Assembly (NCBI GenBank): GCA_021844275.1
Contig: JAKBTR010000052.1
Coordinates: 13,905 to 33,186 of the forward strand
Reading direction: 5' to 3'
Length of the DNA: 19,282 nucleotides
From: Nitrospirota bacterium
GTDB taxonomy: Bacteria > Nitrospirota_A > Leptospirillia > Leptospirillales > Leptospirillaceae
Positions 13,504 to 19,282 of this stretch are shown here, piece after piece. The translations under genes and the position numbers were made by a program. Below the pieces are notes generated by a model, which was not told where the DNA came from, ran no database searches, and saw only the letters and a list, made by a program, of their open reading frames with translations. The stretch's first letter is position 1, and each line of letters opens with the position of its first letter.

Positions 13504-14889
13504 CTAGTGCGTCGTATCCGGCCAGCCGGTCCGCCCCAGAGAGGAGACATACTGGGCCAGGTCGCGTCTTTGCTCCGGCGTCAGAAAGGTGAACGGTGGC
13601 ATGGGAGAGCCGGGGAAGTGAGCGGAAGAATCGGTGAACTGGACTTCCAGCCAGTGTTCGGAGTGACCAATCAGACCTTCCTCCGAAAGATCCGGACCAA
13701 TGTGCCCCCCCTTTCCCATGACCGTATGGCACCCCATACATCCGGAATGCTCGAACACGATTTTCCCCCGCTGGACCGATGCCGGATTCAGGGGAACAAG
13801 TTTCTTGAAACCGGCCTCCGCAGCGATTGACAGCCCCAGGATCCCCCCCAGAACCACCAGCGTGGTGAGGACGGAAACCGGTCTTCGAAACGGAGATCGT
13901 TCGGACCTTTTGTCCACAAAAGGCAGGAGTACAAGAACCAGACCGATGACTGCCGGCAGTCCGATCACCCCCAGGATTTCGGGCCGAATCATTTTCAGAA
14001 GCTCAAAAATCCAGTCGAAATACCAGGCGGGGGTCGGGCTGTAGGAAGAGTTCGACGGATTGGCCATCGCTTCCAGACCCGGCGGAAACATCACGGCAAG
14101 TCCGGCAATCAGAACGAAGACGGCCAGCATGGCCAAGGCATCCATCAGGACCTGCCGGGGGTAAAAATATTCTTTCTGGGCTTCCAGGGTGGCCGATGTT
14201 CCCCGGAAAGGCCCGGCTGGACCGACGCGCCGAAAAATGACCAAATGAAACACGACGAAAAGAATGAAAAGCGAAGGGAGCATCATCGTGTGAATCGCAA
14301 AAAAATGGGAGAGTGTCAGTGCACCCAGGCCGGTGCCACCGCGGATCGCACTTTTCAGAAGCGGGCCCACCACCGGAACGAGGCCGATCATGTTCGTTCC
14401 GACGATCGTCCCCCAATAAGCTCGCTCGTCCCACGGGAGAAGATAGCCGGTAAAGGCGGCCGTCATGGTCAGCGCCAGAAGGATGACGCCGACCAGCCAC
14501 ATGATTTCCCGCGGCCTCTTGTAGGCTCCCCATAAAAACACCTGAAGAAGGTGCACCCCAACCAGGACCACCATGATCGACGCTCCCCAGTAGTGAAAGC
14601 CACGGATGAGCCGGCCGACATCCAGATTGCCGTTTTTCAGGTGATCGATGTAATTGACACTGTCCCAGGCATGATCCGGCGTTCCTCCATAATAGAAAGC
14701 CAGCATCACGCCCGTAACGAACTGGAGAACGAGGGTAAAAAGAACCATGCTTCCAAAGACGTAGGCCCACCGGGCTCCGCCGGGCATCGGCTCTTCCAGC
14801 AGAAACCCGAGCAGGGCCCGAAGACGGATCCGTTCATCCAGATACTTCATCAATCGATTCTCGTGATTTTCGGCATAACGGTTCTTCAT
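13504..14889 (-). CDS. Cytochrome b fused to C-terminal cytochrome c (bc complex)
   Basis: A 461-residue fusion that carries the quinone sites and both cytochromes of a quinol:electron-acceptor oxidoreductase. Residues 35-225 match the b6-like half, with heme ligands H99 and H113 (13 residues between) and H200 and H215 (14 between, as in b6f and Bacillus-type enzymes). Residues 245-355 match subunit IV, with the Qo motif as P287-A-W-Y290 instead of PEWY. Residues 365-455 are a c-type domain, C384-MG-CH388, with M430 (GSPMPPF) as probable sixth ligand. It lacks the stromal Cys that binds the extra heme c of b6f. The ATG at 14889 has GGGAGGT about eight bases upstream, 25 bases after the Rieske stop. 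No separate cytochrome c1 is present. Confidence 0.93.
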   Translation of the reverse strand: MKNRYAENHENRLMKYLDERIRLRALLGFLLEEPMPGGARWAYVFGSMVLFTLVLQFVTGVMLAFYYGGTPDHAWDSVNYIDHLKNGNLDVGRLIRGFHYWGASIMVVLVGVHLLQVFLWGAYKRPREIMWLVGVILLALTMTAAFTGYLLPWDERAYWGTIVGTNMIGLVPVVGPLLKSAIRGGTGLGALTLSHFFAIHTMMLPSLFILFVVFHLVIFRRVGPAGPFRGTSATLEAQKEYFYPRQVLMDALAMLAVFVLIAGLAVMFPPGLEAMANPSNSSYSPTPAWYFDWIFELLKMIRPEILGVIGLPAVIGLVLVLLPFVDKRSERSPFRRPVSVLTTLVVLGGILGLSIAAEAGFKKLVPLNPASVQRGKIVFEHSGCMGCHTVMGKGGHIGPDLSEEGLIGHSEHWLEVQFTDSSAHFPGSPMPPFTFLTPEQRRDLAQYVSSLGRTGWPDTTH

Positions 14890-14914
14890 GACGGTAGACC
14901 TCCCGGGCGAACGT

Positions 14915-15844
14915 TCAGGACAGACGGATTTTTTGAGGAATGCCTACCTGAAACTCTTCATAAAGGATCGAGATCGACCCGTCTTTCCCGACGAGGACCG
15001 GCAGCTGGTCCATCGGTCGGGGAGCCGGGCCACCGATGCGTTTGCCGTTCATTTCGTAAATGGAATGATGGCAGGGGCAGATGAAAAGCTTTTTGCCGGA
15101 AAACCATTGAGGCGAACACCCCAGGTGAGGACAGATGGGAGAAAGTACCGTCAGGTAAGGATTGGAGCGGGATTTTTCCAAGGGGGAATCAAGCCCGAGA
15201 ATCTGGTCTTCCGAAGACGAAAAAGGATCTTCCGCTCCGGAATGCCGGATCAGCCAGACCGTCCGGACGACCGGGACACGCATCCATCCGCTCACGGATA
15301 CGGCGTTGAAGGTGTGTGACACGGGTTCGTCCATCGGAAGCTGTTCCAGCTTGACCGGTAGTGTCACCCAATGGTCGGACAGTTTCGTTCTGGCCGCAGC
15401 CAGAACATATCCACCAATGGGAATGACCAGGCTGATTCCGATCAGTGTGGCAACGAGTGCCGTGCTCTTCGCCATAAAATCCCGGCGAGACATGGCTTCT
15501 GATTCTCCCAAAAGACGTTCGTCGCATGGCTTCAGGGTGAGAAGAGAACCGACTTCGATCCGGCAATCCGGTGGATAGAACCAGATTGGCACCTCTTCAA
15601 ACTGGGAAATGTCGAATACAGGCAAGTCATCCAGGTTTCCGGGATGGTCAAGCACGAGAACGTGCTCTGTCAGCTCGCGAACCCATTGAAGAGGAACCCG
15701 CTTGAGACCGGAGAGATCCCGTACGACGATCTCCGAAATTTTTTTTTCCGTCTCCAGGAAAACCAGTTTTTCCAGAGTCCCGACGGGATGACCCGAGGCA
15801 TTCTGGACTGGAATGCCCATGCGAAAAACGACTTCCTGTCGCAT
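14915..15844 (-). CDS. Rieske iron-sulfur protein with N-terminal PRC-barrel domain
   Basis: A 309-residue protein, longer than usual for a bc-complex Rieske. Residues 9-80 (MGIPVQNASGHPVGTLEKLVF, ISEIVVRDLSGLKRVPLQWV, HVLVLDHP) look like a PRC-barrel beta domain. A linker leads to a twin-arginine motif S119-RRDFM and one hydrophobic span at about 128-148. The Rieske fold follows, with C238-P-H-L-G-C243 and C256-P-C-H-H-S261 ligating the 2Fe-2S cluster, and Tyr263 conserved. In this order the PRC domain stays in the cytoplasm and the cluster is outside. The second box has His where Gly is usual (CHHS for CHGS). The ATG at 15844 has AGGGGGA three bases upstream. An internal ATG at 15493 preceded by GGGAGA could make a standard-length Rieske alone. 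Confidence 0.9.
   Translation of the reverse strand: MRQEVVFRMGIPVQNASGHPVGTLEKLVFLETEKKISEIVVRDLSGLKRVPLQWVRELTEHVLVLDHPGNLDDLPVFDISQFEEVPIWFYPPDCRIEVGSLLTLKPCDERLLGESEAMSRRDFMAKSTALVATLIGISLVIPIGGYVLAAARTKLSDHWVTLPVKLEQLPMDEPVSHTFNAVSVSGWMRVPVVRTVWLIRHSGAEDPFSSSEDQILGLDSPLEKSRSNPYLTVLSPICPHLGCSPQWFSGKKLFICPCHHSIYEMNGKRIGGPAPRPMDQLPVLVGKDGSISILYEEFQVGIPQKIRLS
15739..15747. repeat. Nine-base A tract inside the PRC-barrel coding region
   Basis: Nine T on the plus strand are A on the coding strand (GAA AAA AAA ATT, encoding E-K-K-I near Rieske residues 33-36). A run of nine A is a known substrate for polymerase slippage. Confidence 0.7.
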
Positions 15845-15890
15845 GAATCCCCCTTTTTTTGGTGGTCCGAAATCTCCTTGCGTCAATCCC

Positions 15891-16688
15891 CTATGGCTGT
15901 TCGAGGGGAAGAACCATACCCAGGGCATGGTACCCCATGTCCACATGGATCAGCTCCCCGGTCACCGCACGAAAGAGGTCCGACAGAAGGCACACCGTCA
16001 CATCCCCCACCTCTTCTGTCGTCAGGGGCTTTCGGAGAGGAGCCTGTTCGGAAACCGCTTTCTGCATATCGGTAAACCCCTTGATCGCCCTTCCCGAAGC
16101 GGTCTTGACCGGACCAGCCGACAGGGCGTTCACCCGGATCGAACGCTGGCCGAGATCGAATGCGAGGTATCGTACGGAAGCTTCCAGTGCCGCTTTCGCT
16201 GCTCCCATGACGTTGTAGTGGGGGACCACCCTCTCTGCTCCCAGATAAGTCATGGCCACGACAGACGCCCCATCGTTCAAAATTCCCGAAAAAGCCCGGC
16301 ACAGAAGTACCAGCGAGTAGGCACTCACCTCCTGTGCAAGCAGAAACCCTTCCCGGCTCGTATCCAGAAACGCCCCGTCAAGTTCTTCCCGCTTGGCAAA
16401 AGCGATACTGTGAACGAGTCCATCATAGCGTTTTCCTCCCGATTCGGCCTGCCGGACAGCCTCGTCGACGGAAGAATCGTCCCGGACATCCAGAGGAATC
16501 AGACGGGGAGACTCGTTCGTCGGAAGTTCCCCGATCTGTTTCTGGAGATTGGCAAGCTGGGTCTCTCCCTGATAGGTGAAGGCAACCATTCCCCCTTCGC
16601 GAACGATGGCTTCCGCCACCGACCAGGCAATGGACCATCGGTTTGCCACGCCCGTCACAAGAAATCTCTTACCATCCAGAAGATGCAT
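15891..16688 (-). CDS. fabI: Enoyl-[acyl-carrier-protein] reductase (NADH), FabI
   Basis: A 265-residue short-chain dehydrogenase of the FabI type, which reduces the trans-2 double bond of enoyl-ACP in the last step of each fatty-acid elongation cycle in the cytoplasm. Cofactor loop GVANRWSIAW (13-22), LDVRD (66-70) and SIAFA (94-98) bind NADH. The catalytic set is Tyr148, Tyr158 and Lys165 (Y-x6-K), matching E. coli Y146, Y156 and K163. RVNALSAGPVKTASG and the C-terminal THVDxGYH-like end (IHVDMGYHALG) complete the fold. Two adjacent ATG codons (16691 and 16688) follow AGGGGGA; 16688 is preferred by spacing and by the family start M-x-L-L-x-G-K. It lies between the propeller gene (34-base gap) and the Rieske gene (46-base gap). 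Confidence 0.95.
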   Translation of the reverse strand: MHLLDGKRFLVTGVANRWSIAWSVAEAIVREGGMVAFTYQGETQLANLQKQIGELPTNESPRLIPLDVRDDSSVDEAVRQAESGGKRYDGLVHSIAFAKREELDGAFLDTSREGFLLAQEVSAYSLVLLCRAFSGILNDGASVVAMTYLGAERVVPHYNVMGAAKAALEASVRYLAFDLGQRSIRVNALSAGPVKTASGRAIKGFTDMQKAVSEQAPLRKPLTTEEVGDVTVCLLSDLFRAVTGELIHVDMGYHALGMVLPLEQP

Positions 16689-16722
16689 CATTCCCCCTGT
16701 TTTAGATACCATGAACATTCCG

Positions 16723-17883
16723 TCAGTGCAGCGTTTTTGGAGGAACCAGAGATTTCTCGCCGGTTCCGGTTTTCATGGAGGGTACGGCAGGCGGATTCGT
16801 AGGTCCGGAGGCCACACCTTTTTGGGATATTTTCGGGACGGTAGCGCCGCCGTCCGGAACCCAGCGTACCCGGCGTACCCGGCTCTCACGGTCCAGAGGA
16901 TTGTCCAGAACCAGAAGAAAATCGAAAGAACCCGGAATCCCTTGCAGAAAAACGGGGCGTCCTTCGAGACGCAAGGTGCGCACAAATCGATGGGTACGGA
17001 CCGACCATAAACGGATCATCCGGCTTTCCGGAAACGAAATGGCCAACAGTTCCGTATTCCCGATCCGGACCATCATGCCCGATTTCCGCCGGAACCGGGA
17101 CAGGCGGCGAAAACCGTCCGGGTCGCCACTTCCTTCATATATTCCGTCCCGACAAAGAACCAGGAAGGCTTGCTCCCCCTGCTTCCGACCGGTCAGGATC
17201 TGTCTCGGGTGATCGCAATTGCCCAGATCGACTTCCCCCTCTTTTTGCATCAAAGGAAGAGAGAGCGTGATGAGCCGTTCTTTCCGGTACAGGGGAAAGG
17301 CTATCCGTTTTCCCGCCGGATCCACGGTCACGGTCCGGACGCGGTCCCCGAGGGCCGTCCAGTCCAGAGTCTTTTCTTCCCGCCGGTCCAACCGGTAGAG
17401 AAGATGGACGGCTCCTGCCAGAACATAATATCCAAGATCGGGGTCGCCTCCAACCCATGAGGGGTTCAGACCCGTCCGGACCGCTTCCGGCGGCCCGTCC
17501 CTGCCGACCGGAGTCACATAGTAATCGCGGGAGTTTCCTTGAGCCACAATCAGATTTCGTGTTCCGGGATCGAACGCGGCAAAAACGGGATTGCGAACAT
17601 GCATGTCGACCCCGACCTGCTTGCCGGTTTCGAGGTCGACATGGACAATTTCACGGTCGTGAAACAGGGTCAGAAAGATCCACTTGTCGGAAAGATCCAG
17701 AGCGGTCCGGATTCTCTGGAAAGAAAAAGCGTGGTCGAATACAAGCAGGAAATGCCCCGACTCCAACGTGCTGTCCTCCGGGCTCAAGGGGAGCGCAGAC
17801 GGAACAGGCAGTACCGGAGCTGCATCAACGCGCGCAGCGAAGAGAAAAACCAGGACGGTCAGGATGGAGAGGAACGTTTTCAT
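16723..17883 (-). CDS. Secreted beta-propeller (YVTN/YncE-like) protein
   Basis: A 386-residue exported protein. Residues 1-21 are a Sec signal peptide (MKTFLSILTVLVFLFAARVDA) with a D-A-A cleavage region, and there is no lipobox Cys. The mature part shows repeated beta blades of YVTN type, for example DKWIFLTLFHDREIVHVDLETGKQV, RNPVFAAFDPGTRNLIVAQG, DRVRTVTVDPAGKRIAFPLY and SRMIRLWSVRTHRFVRTLRLEGRP. The last 40 residues are Pro/Ser/Gly/Lys-rich and probably disordered. Such propellers act as protein-binding or ligand-binding platforms in the periplasm; no catalytic residues were recognised. The start at 17883 has no strong ribosome site, and only 18 bases separate it from the stop of the upstream gene, suggesting coupling. 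Confidence 0.75.
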   Translation of the reverse strand: MKTFLSILTVLVFLFAARVDAAPVLPVPSALPLSPEDSTLESGHFLLVFDHAFSFQRIRTALDLSDKWIFLTLFHDREIVHVDLETGKQVGVDMHVRNPVFAAFDPGTRNLIVAQGNSRDYYVTPVGRDGPPEAVRTGLNPSWVGGDPDLGYYVLAGAVHLLYRLDRREEKTLDWTALGDRVRTVTVDPAGKRIAFPLYRKERLITLSLPLMQKEGEVDLGNCDHPRQILTGRKQGEQAFLVLCRDGIYEGSGDPDGFRRLSRFRRKSGMMVRIGNTELLAISFPESRMIRLWSVRTHRFVRTLRLEGRPVFLQGIPGSFDFLLVLDNPLDRESRVRRVRWVPDGGATVPKISQKGVASGPTNPPAVPSMKTGTGEKSLVPPKTLH

Positions 17884-17901
17884 TCAGTGTCGACGATTCG
17901 C

Positions 17902-19050
17902 CTAAAGCACTCCCAAAGAGAGATCCCGGTTCTCTGCCGGCAGAGGATGCCATTTCGTCCGGATCGGCAGATGACTTTCCAGAAGAGTCGGGACCAGTTC
18001 GGAAACAAACTCCCAGACATACTCGTCAATCAGGAGAAACTCACCCGTGTTCGTCGCTCCTTGCAAAGAGACATGTAGCCAAAGGAATCCCTTTTCCCAA
18101 AACGGAACAATCTCCATTGTCTCCCGACCCCGGGGACGCACGCGTTCGAGGAATGCCACGATTTTCTGGACGCAGGCAAGCGACACGGCCATCGGAAGCA
18201 GGTACGACCAGGGCACGATGGAAAGAGAGACATCGCCCGCGTTCCTTGCCTCCGGAAAGAGCAACCCGGAGATCTCGCTCAGCCTTGACTGGAATCCCGC
18301 ATCGTCGGGAAACTGTTCGATCCTTTCCCGCACATTTCCCCTCTCCGGAGGAAGCCGGGAAAAAATCGCCCCGACAATCGCCTGGGGGGAAAGTGTCCGA
18401 GCAGATCCTTCTTCGTCGTTATCCTGGAATTCCCTCAAGACCGGATGCCCTTTCTGGAACCCGGAATCCCCGGGGAGTCTCCATACTTCCCGAGGAGTGA
18501 ACCCTGATAACTCTTCGGTGGAAACGGAAGGGAATATCGATTCCAGAAAAATGCGTCGTTCGGCGAAGGAAAACCGGTAAAGATCCGGGATTCCCGCCCA
18601 TTCCGGATGAAGCTGGACCTTGAGCCCCCTGTCTGCAGGAGAGCCGAACAGAGCTTCGATCTGGCTCTCGACATGTCGGCAAGTATCAGTGTCCAGAGTG
18701 TCCGGAAGTCGTGGCAGACCATCGACCAGAAGACCCAATCCGTAAAGGTAGCTGCCGTCCGGACTGTCCGGCAGAATGAGAGGATTTTCGACTTCGGCCT
18801 CTTCCGAATAGGCTTCGAGAAACCGCCGGATATAGAGAGACCAGTCCGGCGTCATGGAAGGAATCTCCCCAAGGAGGGCAAGGGCATCTTCCTCGAAGAT
18901 TTCGACCAGACATTCGGTCAGGGCATGATCCGTCTCTTCTTCCGCCAGAACTTCATCGGGGGCCCCTTTTTCGAGAATATGTCCGAGACTCCGGGCGGCA
19001 GAAACCGGCCCGTCCGGATCGGGAAACCGGATGTCTTCACCCTCGTCCAT
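17902..19050 (-). CDS. Acidic protein of unknown function, first gene of the bc operon
   Basis: A protein of 382 residues from the ATG at 19050, or 384 from an in-frame GTG at 19056. AGGAG lies four bases before the GTG and ten before the ATG, so either may be used. It has no signal peptide or membrane span and is strongly acidic near the N-terminus (MDEGEDIRFPDPDG, EVLAEEETDHALTECLVEIFEEDALALLGEIP). The middle (about 130-260) is rich in Phe, Pro and Arg, and the C-terminal third mixes hydrophobic helices (WSYLLPMAVSLACVQKIVAFLERV) with beta segments (FLWLHVSLQGATNTGEFLLIDEYVWEFVSELV). No family is recognised. Its place right behind the operon promoter and ahead of the propeller, FabI, Rieske and cytochrome genes suggests a cytoplasmic accessory role in envelope or respiratory assembly. 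Confidence 0.7.
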   Translation of the reverse strand: MDEGEDIRFPDPDGPVSAARSLGHILEKGAPDEVLAEEETDHALTECLVEIFEEDALALLGEIPSMTPDWSLYIRRFLEAYSEEAEVENPLILPDSPDGSYLYGLGLLVDGLPRLPDTLDTDTCRHVESQIEALFGSPADRGLKVQLHPEWAGIPDLYRFSFAERRIFLESIFPSVSTEELSGFTPREVWRLPGDSGFQKGHPVLREFQDNDEEGSARTLSPQAIVGAIFSRLPPERGNVRERIEQFPDDAGFQSRLSEISGLLFPEARNAGDVSLSIVPWSYLLPMAVSLACVQKIVAFLERVRPRGRETMEIVPFWEKGFLWLHVSLQGATNTGEFLLIDEYVWEFVSELVPTLLESHLPIRTKWHPLPAENRDLSLGVL

Positions 19051-19134
19051 GTTCACTTGACTCCTGTCGATTGATCGGTGCCTCCCGCACGGGGTCCGAA
19101 TTTTCCGATCTGGCCCGCGTTTAAAACGAACGAC

Positions 19135-19163
19135 ATACTACGCTGTTTCGAGCGCTTCTTCAA
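19135..19163 (-). promoter_or_regulatory. sigma70-type promoter of the propeller-fabI-Rieske-cytochrome b operon
   Basis: On the minus strand TTGAAG (19163-19158) and TAGTAT (19140-19135) are exactly 17 bases apart. Predicted transcription starts near 19128, about 72 bases before the first gene. No clear internal promoter or terminator is seen before 13504; gaps between the five genes are 18 to 46 bases, so one mRNA is likely. Confidence 0.6.
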
Positions 19164-19238
19164 GAAACGGAGGAACCCTAAGAACCGCGATTGAGGGATG
19201 GAAAACGGGATAGAAAAACAAGAAGCCCCTTGTCGTTT

Positions 19239-19248
19239 CTGGTAAAAT
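19239..19248 (+). promoter_or_regulatory. Possible extended -10 promoter reading out of the window
   Basis: A TCTGG-TAAAAT block (TAAAAT at 19243-19248, preceded by TGG) looks like an extended -10, but no -35 box is seen at 17 bases. It could drive a gene beyond the right edge. Confidence 0.22.
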
Positions 19249-19282
19249 GGCAGGTGTCCAGACCAACCATTGACCCACCCGA

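Larger units (their letters stand above)
19057..19282. other. Leader and intergenic region at the right edge
   Basis: No coding frame is convincing in this stretch. It holds the operon promoter on the minus strand (19135-19163), a leader of about 72-78 bases with a weak GATCGG (19073-19078)/CCGATC (19105-19110) pairing, and a possible outward promoter near the end. Confidence 0.5.

Noticed and set aside
14003..14770. Second minus-strand frame of 255 codons inside the cytochrome b gene
   Set aside because: Offset frame of the real cytochrome gene, with no motif or start signal.
15891..16718. Earlier fabI start at 16718
   Set aside because: It adds ten residues before the conserved M-H-L-L-D-G-K start and lacks the AGGGGGA site found at 16688-16691.
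15813..16802. Plus-strand open frame of 329 codons over the fabI region
   Set aside because: Antisense shadow of fabI and the start of the Rieske gene; no ribosome site and low-complexity basic composition.
17457..18500. Plus-strand open frame of 347 codons
   Set aside because: Antisense to the propeller and acidic protein genes; very Arg/Pro/Ser-rich, as expected of a GC-rich shadow frame.

Overview
The window looks like a chromosomal core segment of a Gram-negative bacterium with moderately high GC content. Gene content and protein style (a two-gene Rieske/cytochrome b-c complex, zinc-type L28, an RND pump, many envelope lipoproteins) fit Nitrospirota, most likely an acidophilic iron oxidiser of the Leptospirillum type. 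That placement is inference from general resemblance, not a database match. I see no rRNA, tRNA, CRISPR array, insertion sequence or prophage.

Layout. (1) 1-4874: a Trp/Tyr-rich lipoprotein, a Fur-family regulator, a second lipoprotein and a complete HAE1-type RND permease, all on the minus strand, plus a probable 42-residue membrane protein on the plus strand. (2) 4875-5007: a divergent control region with a perfect TTGAT-N4-ATCAA dyad (FNR/CRP-type box). It lies between the RND gene and a thioredoxin-fold lipoprotein (5008-5508). (3) 5581-12119: housekeeping genes, namely a class II tRNA nucleotidyltransferase, a TPR protein, a Ppx/GppA phosphatase, a small helical protein and RecG; the last three form a tight minus-strand recG - small protein - ppx unit. 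(4) 12120-13457: rpmB with a good sigma70 promoter, a translationally coupled pair (DUF6132-like membrane peptide plus RidA) joined across an eight-G tract, and a divergent CPSC thioredoxin/glutaredoxin-like protein behind an 11-bp dyad. (5) 13504-19056: a five-gene minus-strand operon behind a near-consensus sigma70 promoter at 19135-19163. It encodes an unrecognised acidic protein, a secreted beta-propeller, FabI, a PRC-barrel-Rieske fusion and a cytochrome b fused to cytochrome c.

How it fits together. The last operon carries in two polypeptides all three redox modules of a quinol:cytochrome c oxidoreductase, together with a fatty-acid synthesis enzyme and an exported propeller; this suggests coordinated membrane and respiratory-chain building. 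The most unusual points are the cytoplasmic PRC-barrel domain on the Rieske protein with a possible internal start, the PAWY version of the Qo-site PEWY motif, the FNR-type box between the RND pump and the thiol lipoprotein, and the G8 junction that could join the DUF6132-like peptide to RidA by a -1 shift. Dyads lacking a U-tract recur at several convergent gene ends.
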